From NCBI GenBank assembly GCA_903890265.1, contig CAITAM010000387.1, positions 1 to 12,269 on the forward strand: DNA of 12,269 nucleotides, written 5' to 3'. A program made the position numbers and the translations under genes. Positions within the stretch are counted from its first letter, which is position 1; the number at the start of each line of letters is the position of its first letter. Positions 1 to 6,390 of this stretch are shown in pieces. Source of the stretch: an uncultured Pseudomonadota bacterium (GTDB lineage: Bacteria > Pseudomonadota > Gammaproteobacteria > Steroidobacterales > Steroidobacteraceae). Below the pieces are notes generated by a model. That model had not been told where the DNA came from and did not search any database. It saw only the letters and a list, made by a program, of their open reading frames with translations.

Positions 1-88
1 CGAAAGGATCGACCGCGAACGCACTGAGCGCGAGCGGCAGCATGCTCCACTGCGTGAGACCCGACCCGTCGCTGGGCTCGCGGTCCAC
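1..88 (-). CDS. bchD: Magnesium chelatase subunit D, N-terminal fragment (cut by window edge)
   Basis: Only the first 29 codons are present; the gene runs off the left end of the window. The frame opens with GTG three bases after the bchI stop codon and reads VDREPSDGSG then LTQWSMLPLA then LSAFAVDPF. A Trp, an Ala/Leu-rich helix and an AVDP motif near the N-terminus match the start of BchD proteins, whose inactive AAA+ domain begins LLAVDP followed by GLGG. BchD with BchI forms the ATP-dependent ring complex that drives BchH to insert Mg2+ into protoporphyrin IX, the first committed step of bacteriochlorophyll synthesis. bchI followed directly by bchD is the usual order in purple bacteria. 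The tiny gap implies co-transcription and probably translational coupling. The identity rests on little sequence plus position; an internal ATG at base 43 is a less likely start. Confidence 0.72.
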   Translation of the reverse strand, partial: MDREPSDGSGLTQWSMLPLALSAFAVDPF

Positions 89-91
89 GTC

Positions 92-1108
92 CTAGATCCC
101 GGCCAGCGCCCGCTCGATCCGCTCGGTGGAGCCGGCATCGTCCAGCGGATCGCGGCGCAGCCGGTGCCTGAGCGCGGGCGCGGCGACCGAGCGCAGGTCC
201 TCGGCCGTGACGGCACGGCGCCCGGCGAGGCTCGCGACCGCGCGGGCGGCGCGCATCAGCGTCAGCTCGCCGCGCAGGCCGTCGGTGCCGAGCGCAAGGC
301 ACAGCGTCGTCATCTGCCGCAGTTGGTCGTCGTCAACCCGGACCTCGGGCAGGCGCTCACGCGCGGCAAGGATACGTTTACGGATCGCGAGGTTCTTCTG
401 CCTATACGCCGCGGCAAACGCGGCACTGTCCCGCTCGTAGTCGTCGCGCCGGCGGATGATGTCGAGGCGCAACGCGACATCCGTCGGTGTGCGAACCTCG
501 ACCGACAGACCAAACCGGTCAAGGAGCTGCGGCCGAAGCTCGCCCTCTTCCGGATTGCCGCTACCGATCAGCACGAACCGGGCGGGGTGGCGCACCGAGA
601 GGCCGTCGCGCTCGACAACGTTCTCACCGGAAGCCGCGACATCGATTAGCAGATCGACCAGATGATCGTCGAGCAGGTTCACCTCATCGATGTAGAGGTA
701 GCCGCGATTGGCGCGCGCAAGCAGGCCCGGCTCGAAGGCACGGACACCGTCGGCCAGCGCGCGTTCGAGATCGAGCGCACCGACCACGCGGTCCTCGGTG
801 GCACCGAGCGGCAGATCGACCACCGGCACCGGAACTTTGGTCGCCGGCAGTGCGCCTTTGGCTGACCGGGCGCGGCATTCGTCACAGTGGAGCGCCGGCG
901 TTTCCGGATTGCAGCCGTAGCGACACTGCTTCACGACGCTCATCGTCGGCAGCAGCGCCGCGAGCGACCGCACCGCGGTGGACTTGCCGGTGCCGCGGTC
1001 ACCAAAGACCAGGACGCCGCCGATCGACGGGTCCACCGCCGTAGCGAGCAGCGCGAGCTTCATCTCCTCCTGACCGACGATTGCCGCAAACGGAAAAGCT
1101 TCACGCAT
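92..1108 (-). CDS. bchI: Magnesium chelatase ATPase subunit I
   Basis: This is the AAA+ ATPase subunit of magnesium chelatase (BchI-BchD-BchH), which inserts Mg2+ into protoporphyrin IX in bacteriochlorophyll synthesis. Of 338 residues, Walker A is GDRGTGKST at 36-44, Walker B YLYIDEVNLL at 137-146, sensor 1 GSGNPEEG at 182-189 and the arginine-finger segment LLDRFG at 195-200. The Cys-bearing insert C62-x3-C66 and C75-x2-C78 between Walker A and the VDLPLGATEDR segment is typical of BchI/ChlI and absent from YifB-like relatives. The length fits the family (about 335-350). I chose the ATG at 1108 because AAGG lies 8 bases before it and homologues begin near the FPFAAIVGQ segment; the frame stays open upstream to a TTG at 1171 with no such support. 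It is followed after 3 bases by bchD and preceded by a 174-base regulatory gap. Identity is close to certain. Confidence 0.96.
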   Translation of the reverse strand: MREAFPFAAIVGQEEMKLALLATAVDPSIGGVLVFGDRGTGKSTAVRSLAALLPTMSVVKQCRYGCNPETPALHCDECRARSAKGALPATKVPVPVVDLPLGATEDRVVGALDLERALADGVRAFEPGLLARANRGYLYIDEVNLLDDHLVDLLIDVAASGENVVERDGLSVRHPARFVLIGSGNPEEGELRPQLLDRFGLSVEVRTPTDVALRLDIIRRRDDYERDSAAFAAAYRQKNLAIRKRILAARERLPEVRVDDDQLRQMTTLCLALGTDGLRGELTLMRAARAVASLAGRRAVTAEDLRSVAAPALRHRLRRDPLDDAGSTERIERALAGI

Positions 1109-1210
1109 CAACGTCACCTTCGCAGTCTCGGGCAGGCAGCAAGCCTGCGGCAGCCCGGGCAAGCGAGGCAAGTCGCCGGCCCTGCGCGGCCGCAGGTGTG
1201 AGGCAGGTCA
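1109..1210 (-). other. Predicted bchI 5' leader with two hairpins
   Basis: If transcription starts near base 1211, bchI has an untranslated leader of about 100 bases. It contains two perfect inverted repeats. Bases 1181-1196 have a 6-base stem (CCTGCG/CGCAGG) and a 4-base loop. Bases 1132-1148 have a 6-base stem (GCAGGC/GCCTGC) and a 5-base loop. Each stem carries CCTGC or GCAGG, so arms of one could pair with arms of the other. The ribosome-binding AAGG follows shortly after the second hairpin. There is no T run, so neither is an intrinsic terminator. A regulatory role is inferred; short GC stems also arise by chance in such DNA. Confidence 0.35.
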
Positions 1211-1217
1211 GTCACGG

Positions 1218-1246
1218 ATTACAGTCCGGACCGACCCGACTGTCCA
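1218..1246 (-). promoter_or_regulatory. Sigma70-like promoter for bchI(D), overlapped by an inverted repeat
   Basis: Read on the minus strand, a -35 box TGGACA (bases 1241-1246) is followed after exactly 17 bases by a -10 box TGTAAT (1218-1223). Each box is 5 of 6 to the consensus, which is notable in such GC-rich DNA. The predicted start point is near 1211. A perfect inverted repeat, ACAGTC-N11-GACTGT, occupies 1221-1243 and covers the whole spacer plus parts of both boxes, as expected for a repressor operator. The arrangement is not the TGT-N12-ACA site of PpsR/CrtJ. The promoter lies in the only sizeable gap upstream of bchI. No experiment supports it. Confidence 0.55.
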
Positions 1247-1282
1247 GTGCGCCGCCACGGGACGCAGGGGAACGGAGCCGTG

Positions 1283-2497
1283 TCAGGGCGCCGTCTCATC
1301 GTCCGACGGCACGAGCCCGTAAGCGCCGACCAGTGCCCAGACGTGTTTTGGCACCATCGATTTCAGCCGGCGGGGCGCCGCGTGCCGCAGGTGCAGGACG
1401 GTTTCGATCGCCTTCATCTCGACCCGGGCGCGTGCGAACTCAAGGCCGCGCGGACCGATCCTCGGCATCAACCACGCCACCAGTGGTCGCACCCAGGCGG
1501 GTATCCTGCGCAGCGGCAACCCACCGGCCGCCAGCGCCACGTTCTTCAAGAACCCGCTGACGTGGGCGCCGCGGCGCCCGCGGCTCGTCAGGGGTGACGT
1601 CACGAGCTCCCCGCCCAGGAGGTCGAGCAGCTCCTCGCCCCGCGCGTTGCGTGCCAGCAGCCACTGCTCGCCGTCGCCGCCCATGTAGCCCACCGTCAGG
1701 TCGGCGAGGGTATTGGTGTAGTCGACGCACGTCTTGCAGGTCAGCGGGAAGAAATCCGCGGGCAACTGCGACAGAGGCAGCATGAGGAAGGGTACGCGCC
1801 GCACCCGCCCGTCGGCGAAGCGCATCTCCACGTGGTAGTCCGGGCAGAACTCGAGGTAGGTGACCGTGTCGGGTTCTGCCGCGAGCAGGGCGAGGAAGCG
1901 GTGGAAGTTCTCGGTGCTGGTGTTGTCCGAGCACGGTGTGCCGATGACGTACAGTCGATCGAGCCCGAGCTTCGCCTCGATTTCGCGCAGCGCGTATACC
2001 TGGCAGGGGATGCCGATCACGGCGAGGCGACGGTAGCCGCGGGCGCGCGCAGGTTCGAGAAGCGCGAGGAGCGGCGCATAGCCCATGCGCATGCCACGGG
2101 CGAAGACCATGGCCGATGCGTCCGTGACGAGTGCCGGCACCGGACGCCAGCGGTCGTTCGGGTCCGGCACGACGGTCAGCACCGCATCAACCGCCCCCGA
2201 CTCGAGCAGCCGGGCGCCGATCCGCGAAGTGATACCCGACCATTGCGCGCCCGCGAGCGCGGGTAGCAGCGAGCCGCGGAGCATGCGGCGATAGACGCCG
2301 AAGAAGCGCTCGTCATCGCGCTGCGGGTCGCGGGTGCGACCGTGCACCGTGGCCTCGAGCTCCGGATAACGGGGCTTGATGAACTGGCAGGACTGGCCAC
2401 AGCTGCGGGCCAGCGCGGTCCGCGACAGACCGCAATCGGTACACATCGCCCGCGGCGCGGGCGTCTGGAGTGGCGGCGTGTCGATGCCGGGGGTCAT
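1283..2497 (-). CDS. bciB: Divinyl (proto)chlorophyllide 8-vinyl reductase, ferredoxin-dependent BciB type (F420-hydrogenase beta-subunit family)
   Basis: A 404-residue protein of the FrhB/BciB family. BciB uses reduced ferredoxin, FAD and 4Fe-4S clusters to reduce the 8-vinyl group of divinyl (proto)chlorophyllide. From the ATG at 2497, CTDCG lies at 19-23 with further Cys at 33 and 37, then a segment ending FIKPRYPELE; VHGRTRD is at 51-57, GAQWSG at 83-88, VIGIPCQ at 160-166, VIGTPCSDN at 184-192, LTCKTCVDYTN at 252-262 and TVGYMGG at 268-274. These agree in order with the cyanobacterial BciB (Slr1923) pattern as I recall it. The usual third Cys of CxxCxxC is Ser25 here. The start is supported by GGAG 7 bases upstream; the frame stays open upstream to 2560. 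It lies between prfC and bchI on the same strand, so pathway context agrees. FrhB-type F420 enzymes are related, but the bch neighbours favour BciB. Confidence 0.88.
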   Translation of the reverse strand: MTPGIDTPPLQTPAPRAMCTDCGLSRTALARSCGQSCQFIKPRYPELEATVHGRTRDPQRDDERFFGVYRRMLRGSLLPALAGAQWSGITSRIGARLLESGAVDAVLTVVPDPNDRWRPVPALVTDASAMVFARGMRMGYAPLLALLEPARARGYRRLAVIGIPCQVYALREIEAKLGLDRLYVIGTPCSDNTSTENFHRFLALLAAEPDTVTYLEFCPDYHVEMRFADGRVRRVPFLMLPLSQLPADFFPLTCKTCVDYTNTLADLTVGYMGGDGEQWLLARNARGEELLDLLGGELVTSPLTSRGRRGAHVSGFLKNVALAAGGLPLRRIPAWVRPLVAWLMPRIGPRGLEFARARVEMKAIETVLHLRHAAPRRLKSMVPKHVWALVGAYGLVPSDDETAP

Positions 2498-2558
2498 GGC
2501 CTCGCTCCGTTCCTTCAGCCTGCCGCCTCGCCCGTCGCGTGCGGCACCAGTTCGCAGC

Positions 2559-2564
2559 ATTCTA
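2559..2564 (-). promoter_or_regulatory. Possible -10 box of a bciB promoter
   Basis: The 102-base gap between prfC and bciB contains TAGAAT on the minus strand (5 of 6 to TATAAT) in otherwise GC-rich DNA, about 60 bases before the bciB start codon. The hexamer 17 bases upstream (GGGGCA) is a poor -35, so this would need an activator or another sigma factor. Readthrough from prfC is the alternative. Confidence 0.28.
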
Positions 2565-2599
2565 GACCGGAGGCACCATCATGCCCCGGGGGCCGCCGG

Positions 2600-4201
2600 C
2601 TAGCCACTGCTCGCGATGGTCTCCCGCGTCTCGGTAAAGACGACGTCGGGCCAGCGCTCGCAGGTCAGCTCGAGGTTGACCCGGGATGGCGCAAGATAGA
2701 CCAGCTCGCCGGAATGATCGATAGCGAGATTCTCGTAGGCCCGGCCGCGGAACTCCTCGAGCTTTTTCGCATCGGCAATCCTGACCCAGCGTGCCGTGGC
2801 CACGCTGATCGGCTCGAACACGCACTGGACGCCATACTCGTCCTGCAAGCGGAACGCGACGACCTCGAACTGAAGCTGGCCGACGGCACCAAGAATCAGG
2901 TCGTTGTTCTTCAGCGGCTTGAAAAGCTGGGTCGCGCCCTCTTCGCAAAGCTGCGCCAGCCCTTTCTGCAACGCCTTCGCCCGCAGCGGATCCTTCAGGA
3001 CGGCACGGCGGAACAGCTCCGGCGCGAAGTTCGGAATACCCGTGAAACTGAGTTCCTCACCCTCGGTAAACGTATCACCGATGTTGATGGTGCCGTGATT
3101 ATGCAGGCCGAGGATATCGCCTGCGTAGGCAAGCTCCGCAGCGGCACGATCGGCGGCCATGAAGGTGAGCGCGTCAGCGATACGCACGTCCTTGTCGAGA
3201 CGCACATGGTGCAGCTTCATGCCGCGCTCGTAGCGGCCTGAGCAGATGCGGACGAACGCGATTCGATCACGGTGCGAGGGATCCATGTTGGCCTGGATCT
3301 TGAAACAGAAGCCCGAGAACTTGGGTTCCAGCGCCTCCACCTGACGCGCCGTGGTGGCACGCGGCCGCGGTCCGGGCGCGTGCGCCACGAACGCGGCCAG
3401 GAGCTCCTCGACGCCGAAATTATTGATCGCCGAGCCGAAAAATACCGGCGTCTGGCGGGCGGCGAGGTACGCCTCCACATTGAGCGGCTCCGTGGCGCCG
3501 CGGACGAGATCCACTTCCTCTCGAAACGCGCTGGCCATATCGCCAAGGAACTCATCCGCCTGCGGCGAGTGCAGCCCGTCGATCGTCAGGTTGATCCCGG
3601 CACGACCCTTCTCACCGGCCTCGTAGGCGTAGATGCGATCCTCGATCAGGTGATAGATGCCACGCAGCGCCCGACCCATGCCGATCGGCCAGGTCACGGG
3701 CGTGCACCGCAGACCAAGTACCCGCTCGATCTCGTCAAACAGCTCAATCGGATCACGACCTTCCCGGTCGAGCTTGTTGATGAACGTCATGATGGGTGTA
3801 TCGCGCAGCCGGCACACCTCCATCAGCTTGATCGTCCGTTCCTCGACACCCTTCGCGCAGTCAATGACCATCAAGGCAGAGTCCACTGCCGTTAGGGTCC
3901 GGTAGGTGTCCTCCGAGAAGTCCTCGTGACCCGGCGTGTCCAGCAGGTTGACGATCCGGTCGCGGTACGGGAACTGCATGACCGAGGAGGTGACCGAGAT
4001 CCCGCGCTGCTGCTCCAGACGCATCCAGTCGGAAGTCGCGTGGCGCGCGGCCTTGCGACCTTTGACGGTGCCGGCCATCTGGATGGCGCCGCCGAACAGC
4101 AGCAGCTTTTCGGTCAGCGTCGTCTTGCCGGCGTCAGGGTGCGAGATAATCGCAAAGGTGCGCCGGCGCGCGATCTCACCGGCCGTCATCGGGTCGCTCA
4201 T
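2600..4201 (-). CDS. prfC: Peptide chain release factor 3 (RF3)
   Basis: RF3 is the translational GTPase that removes RF1/RF2 from the ribosome after peptide release. The 533 residues (E. coli RF3 has 529) show G1 SHPDAGKT at 20-27, G2 RGISVT at 66-71, G3 DTPGHED at 88-94 and G4 NKLD at 142-145. The SHPDAGKT form of the P-loop is diagnostic for RF3 as opposed to EF-G (GHVDHGKT-like). Domain II and the RF3-specific C-terminal domain follow, including GAVGQLQFEVV. The ATG at 4201 lacks a clear Shine-Dalgarno sequence; a second in-frame ATG at 4189 is possible and would drop four residues. rimI lies upstream, as in E. coli (rimI-yjjG-prfC), here with a 97-base gap. The photosynthesis genes begin immediately downstream. 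Confidence 0.97.
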   Translation of the reverse strand: MSDPMTAGEIARRRTFAIISHPDAGKTTLTEKLLLFGGAIQMAGTVKGRKAARHATSDWMRLEQQRGISVTSSVMQFPYRDRIVNLLDTPGHEDFSEDTYRTLTAVDSALMVIDCAKGVEERTIKLMEVCRLRDTPIMTFINKLDREGRDPIELFDEIERVLGLRCTPVTWPIGMGRALRGIYHLIEDRIYAYEAGEKGRAGINLTIDGLHSPQADEFLGDMASAFREEVDLVRGATEPLNVEAYLAARQTPVFFGSAINNFGVEELLAAFVAHAPGPRPRATTARQVEALEPKFSGFCFKIQANMDPSHRDRIAFVRICSGRYERGMKLHHVRLDKDVRIADALTFMAADRAAAELAYAGDILGLHNHGTINIGDTFTEGEELSFTGIPNFAPELFRRAVLKDPLRAKALQKGLAQLCEEGATQLFKPLKNNDLILGAVGQLQFEVVAFRLQDEYGVQCVFEPISVATARWVRIADAKKLEEFRGRAYENLAIDHSGELVYLAPSRVNLELTCERWPDVVFTETRETIASSG

Positions 4202-4253
4202 ACGGGTAATGTCGGAACTGCAGGAGGCGCGATGTTACCGAATCGCCGGCCGG

Positions 4254-4269
4254 GCCGCCGGGCGGCGGC
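4254..4269. repeat. GC-rich inverted repeat between rimI and prfC
   Basis: A perfect 6-base stem (GCCGCC/GGCGGC) with a 4-base loop sits in the 97-base gap between rimI and prfC. Adjacent bases add further CCGG/GGCC self-complementarity. There is no T run after the stem on either strand, so it is not a standard intrinsic terminator; it could protect the rimI 3' end or be chance in GC-rich DNA. Confidence 0.3.
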
Positions 4270-4301
4270 GAAAATGGCGCCCTGAACGCCCCACGGCCGG
4301 C

Positions 4302-4787
4302 CTAGCGCACGGCACCCGACGGGTTGAGGTCCTTCAGCGCGAGCCGGCAGACGATCGCGTCCTCCCGGCCGTCGACGGCCTGGTAGTAGCCGCGCCGGAT
4401 CCCGACCTCGACGAAGCCGAGCGACCGGTACAGCCCGAGCGCCCGCACGTTGGAGGGCCGCACCTCGAGAAACGCCCATTGCTGACCGGCAAGCTCCGCA
4501 CGCTTCAGGAGCGACAGCAGCAGCCGCCGGGCAACGCCGCGCCCCCGCAGCGACTCGGCCACGCAGAGATTGAGGATATGGGCCTCGCCGGCACCCATGG
4601 AGGCGATTCCGTAGCCCACGATGGCATCGCCGGTCTCGAGCACCCGGCACAGGTAACCCACGCGGATGCAGTCATGGAATATCGGCTCGCTCCACGGGAA
4701 TTGATAGGACGCCCGCTCCACGGCGCCGACGCCGGCGACGTCGTCGGCATGCATGGGCCGCTCGATCAGCGGTGCCGGCAGGGCCAT
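4302..4787 (-). CDS. rimI: Ribosomal-protein-alanine N-acetyltransferase (GNAT family)
   Basis: RimI acetylates the N-terminal alanine of ribosomal protein S18. The 161-residue product has the GNAT fold: PWSE at 31-34 (a RimI hallmark in the substrate loop), the acetyl-CoA pyrophosphate loop RGRGVA at 81-86, LEVRPSN at 107-113 containing the likely catalytic Glu108, Tyr120 in GLYRSLGF, and the ending GIRRGYY seen in RimI proteins. The ATG at 4787 begins one base after the stop of the uracil-DNA glycosylase gene (TGA-G-ATG), indicating translational coupling; an upstream TTG at 4823 stays in frame but would extend the protein by 12 residues beyond the family norm. It is the third gene of a pssA-udg-rimI run, with prfC 100 bases downstream. 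Confidence 0.93.
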   Translation of the reverse strand: MALPAPLIERPMHADDVAGVGAVERASYQFPWSEPIFHDCIRVGYLCRVLETGDAIVGYGIASMGAGEAHILNLCVAESLRGRGVARRLLLSLLKRAELAGQQWAFLEVRPSNVRALGLYRSLGFVEVGIRRGYYQAVDGREDAIVCRLALKDLNPSGAVR

Positions 4788-4788
4788 C

Positions 4789-5451
4789 TCATGCGACAGT
4801 GCCAGAAGCCACCTCACGGGCAAATTTAAGGTCGGCCCAGGCTTTGCGCTTGTCGGCCGGCGTACGCAGCAGATAGGCCGGATGGTAGGTCACCACCACC
4901 GGCGCGGGCACTCCGTCCAGCCGGTGCACCTGCCCGCGCAGTTTCGCCAGTGCGGCATCGGTGCCAAGCAGGTTCTGCGCGGCGATGCGCCCGACGCAGA
5001 GCACGAGATCCGGCCGGACGAGCTCGATCTGGCGCCGCAGGTAACCGATGCAGGATTCGACTTCGATCGCTTGCGGATCGCGGTTGCCGGGCGGGCGGCA
5101 TTTCAGAACGTTGGCAATGTACACCGACTCGCGAGGCAGGCCGACCGCCGCCAGCATCGCGTTCAGCAACTGCCCGGCGCGCCCGACGAACGGCTCGCCG
5201 AGACGGTCCTCGTCGGCACCGGGCGCCTCGCCAACCACGAACCAGCGAGCGGCGGGGTGGCCGACGCCAAACACCGTCTGCGTGCGACCCTCGCACAGCC
5301 CGCAGCGCGTGCAGGCCGCAACCACGTCACGCAGCGCGTCGAGGTCGAGTGCATCCAGCGTGGCAACCGGCACGCCGCCGCCGGCGGTCGAGCGGGTCAC
5401 GTAGCGCTCGATGCCGAGCGCGTGCAGCACGGCTACCTGACGCGCATCCAC
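4789..5451 (-). CDS. Uracil-DNA glycosylase, family 4 (4Fe-4S)
   Basis: This protein removes uracil from DNA, starting base-excision repair of deaminated cytosine. The 220 residues carry four Cys placed as in family-4 enzymes: Cys47 and Cys50 in ACTRCGLC, Cys118 in VLKCRPPGNRDP and Cys134 in VESC. They ligate a 4Fe-4S cluster. Motif A is GEAPGADED at 74-82, with EPFVGRAG following, and the second active-site motif is HPAYLL at 190-195. The old database label for this family is SPO1 DNA polymerase-like. The N-terminus DARQVAVLHALGI matches the leader seen in proteobacterial members and supports the GTG start at 5451, three bases after the pssA stop. A weak GGGG precedes it inside the pssA end. 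rimI starts one base after its stop. Confidence 0.93.
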   Translation of the reverse strand: MDARQVAVLHALGIERYVTRSTAGGGVPVATLDALDLDALRDVVAACTRCGLCEGRTQTVFGVGHPAARWFVVGEAPGADEDRLGEPFVGRAGQLLNAMLAAVGLPRESVYIANVLKCRPPGNRDPQAIEVESCIGYLRRQIELVRPDLVLCVGRIAAQNLLGTDAALAKLRGQVHRLDGVPAPVVVTYHPAYLLRTPADKRKAWADLKFAREVASGTVA

Positions 5452-5454
5452 CGG

Positions 5455-6267
5455 TTAGACCCCGTGCTCGGGCGCGGTGGGAATCGGCCGGCCGCGCAGA
5501 CGCCGGCCAATCGCCGCGATCGGACCGGACAGGGCAAACCCGCCGAACAGGACGAGGAGCACGATCGGCGGGTGGAGTGCAATCAGCGCGATCGTGAGCG
5601 GCACCAGCGGCACGTAGCTGTAGCGCACCCGCCCCGTCAGGCTGACACCCTTGAAGCTCGAATAATAGAACTGGCTGACCATGAGCATCGCAGCGGCAGC
5701 CGTCACCGGCAGCGCCACCATGAGCGCCGCGAGTCCCGAGAGCCCGAAGCTGGCTGCGCACCAGATGAAGCCGGCGACCACGGCCGCGGCGGCCGGCGAC
5801 GGCAGGCCCTCAAAGTAGCGTTTATCGACCACGGTCGTGCGCGTGTTGAAGCGGGCGAGCCGCAGTGCCGCGGCTACCGCGTAGAGGAAAGTCACCACCC
5901 AGCCGACCCGGCCCCACACCAGGCTGTACTCGGCGATGCGCGTAACCCCCCACTGGTAGACCACGATGGCCGGCGCGACCCCGAAGGCCACCATGTCCGA
6001 CAGGCTGTCGTACTCCTTGCCGAATCCGGAGGTGGTCCGGGTCCAGCGGGCGACCCGCCCGTCCAGCCCGTCAAACAGCATCGCGACAAAGACCGCCTGC
6101 GCCGCCGACTCGTAGTGCCCGTCGATCGCGCCGATGATGGCGTAAAACCCTGAAAACAGGGTCCCCGTGGTCAGCAGGTTCGGCAGCAGGTAAATGCCGC
6201 GGCGGCGGCGGCGGACCGGACCGTCGGAACCCGCGGCGCCGGCGGCGGAGGCGTCGTGGTCAGTCAT
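5455..6267 (-). CDS. pssA: CDP-diacylglycerol-serine O-phosphatidyltransferase
   Basis: An integral membrane enzyme that makes phosphatidylserine, the precursor of phosphatidylethanolamine, from CDP-diacylglycerol and serine. The 270 residues contain the full CDP-alcohol phosphatidyltransferase signature: Asp66, Asp69-Gly70, Ala73-Arg74, Gly83, Asp87 and Asp91, in DGLDGRVAR and EYDSLSD. The start IYLLPNLLTTGTLFSGFYAI and the segment ARFN at 138-141 are typical of the PssA (subclass II) branch rather than PgsA. Several hydrophobic stretches follow, roughly at 120-137, 160-180, 183-198 and 222-253. An Arg-rich cytoplasmic stretch (19-23) precedes the first helix. ATG at 6267 is the start that matches the family; the same frame stays open far upstream antisense to proS, but that has no homology. 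It heads the pssA-udg-rimI run and is divergent from proS. Confidence 0.93.
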   Translation of the reverse strand: MTDHDASAAGAAGSDGPVRRRRRGIYLLPNLLTTGTLFSGFYAIIGAIDGHYESAAQAVFVAMLFDGLDGRVARWTRTTSGFGKEYDSLSDMVAFGVAPAIVVYQWGVTRIAEYSLVWGRVGWVVTFLYAVAAALRLARFNTRTTVVDKRYFEGLPSPAAAAVVAGFIWCAASFGLSGLAALMVALPVTAAAAMLMVSQFYYSSFKGVSLTGRVRYSYVPLVPLTIALIALHPPIVLLVLFGGFALSGPIAAIGRRLRGRPIPTAPEHGV

Positions 6268-6296
6268 CGGTGGGAGATCCTGGCATGGAGACCGCG

Positions 6297-6325
6297 ATGA
6301 TAGGACGAGCGCGCCTGCCCAACAA
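6297..6325 (-). promoter_or_regulatory. Candidate promoter for the pssA-udg-rimI run
   Basis: On the minus strand TTGTTG (6320-6325) is separated by 17 bases from TATCAT (6297-6302), a 5 of 6 match to the -10 consensus. The -35 keeps only the TTG core. The predicted start lies about 25 bases before the pssA ATG, in the 123-base gap shared with proS. Confidence 0.45.
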
Positions 6326-6351
6326 CCGCGCAGGGAGCCGCGGATCGGGCC

Positions 6352-6360
6352 TGCTAAGAT
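6352..6360 (+). promoter_or_regulatory. Candidate extended -10 promoter for proS
   Basis: The sequence TGCTAAGAT fits an extended -10 element (TG, one base, then TAAGAT). No good -35 lies 16-18 bases upstream, which is common for extended -10 promoters. Transcription would begin near 6367, leaving a leader of about 24 bases before the proS ATG. Confidence 0.42.
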
Positions 6361-6390
6361 GCAAGGATTATCCCGTCCAGAGTGCCGTCC

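Noticed and set aside
1109..1171. A longer bchI start at TTG 1171
   Set aside because: No ribosome site precedes it, the added 21 residues do not match BchI, and the ATG at 1108 has AAGG at good spacing.
1109..1282. PpsR/CrtJ binding site (TGT-N12-ACA) upstream of bchI
   Set aside because: Each TGT in the gap was checked at the 12-base spacing and none has ACA in place.
2580..2600. Intrinsic terminator after prfC
   Set aside because: The GC-rich GCCCCCGGGGC segment has almost no loop and no T run, so it is not a credible terminator.
2342..3895. Long plus-strand open frames opposite prfC
   Set aside because: RF3 on the minus strand has clear GTPase motifs throughout; the opposite frames have no recognisable motif.
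4753..6153. A 466-codon open frame on the plus strand
   Set aside because: It lies opposite rimI, the glycosylase and pssA, is His/Arg/Gly-rich and shows no domain; it is a shadow frame.
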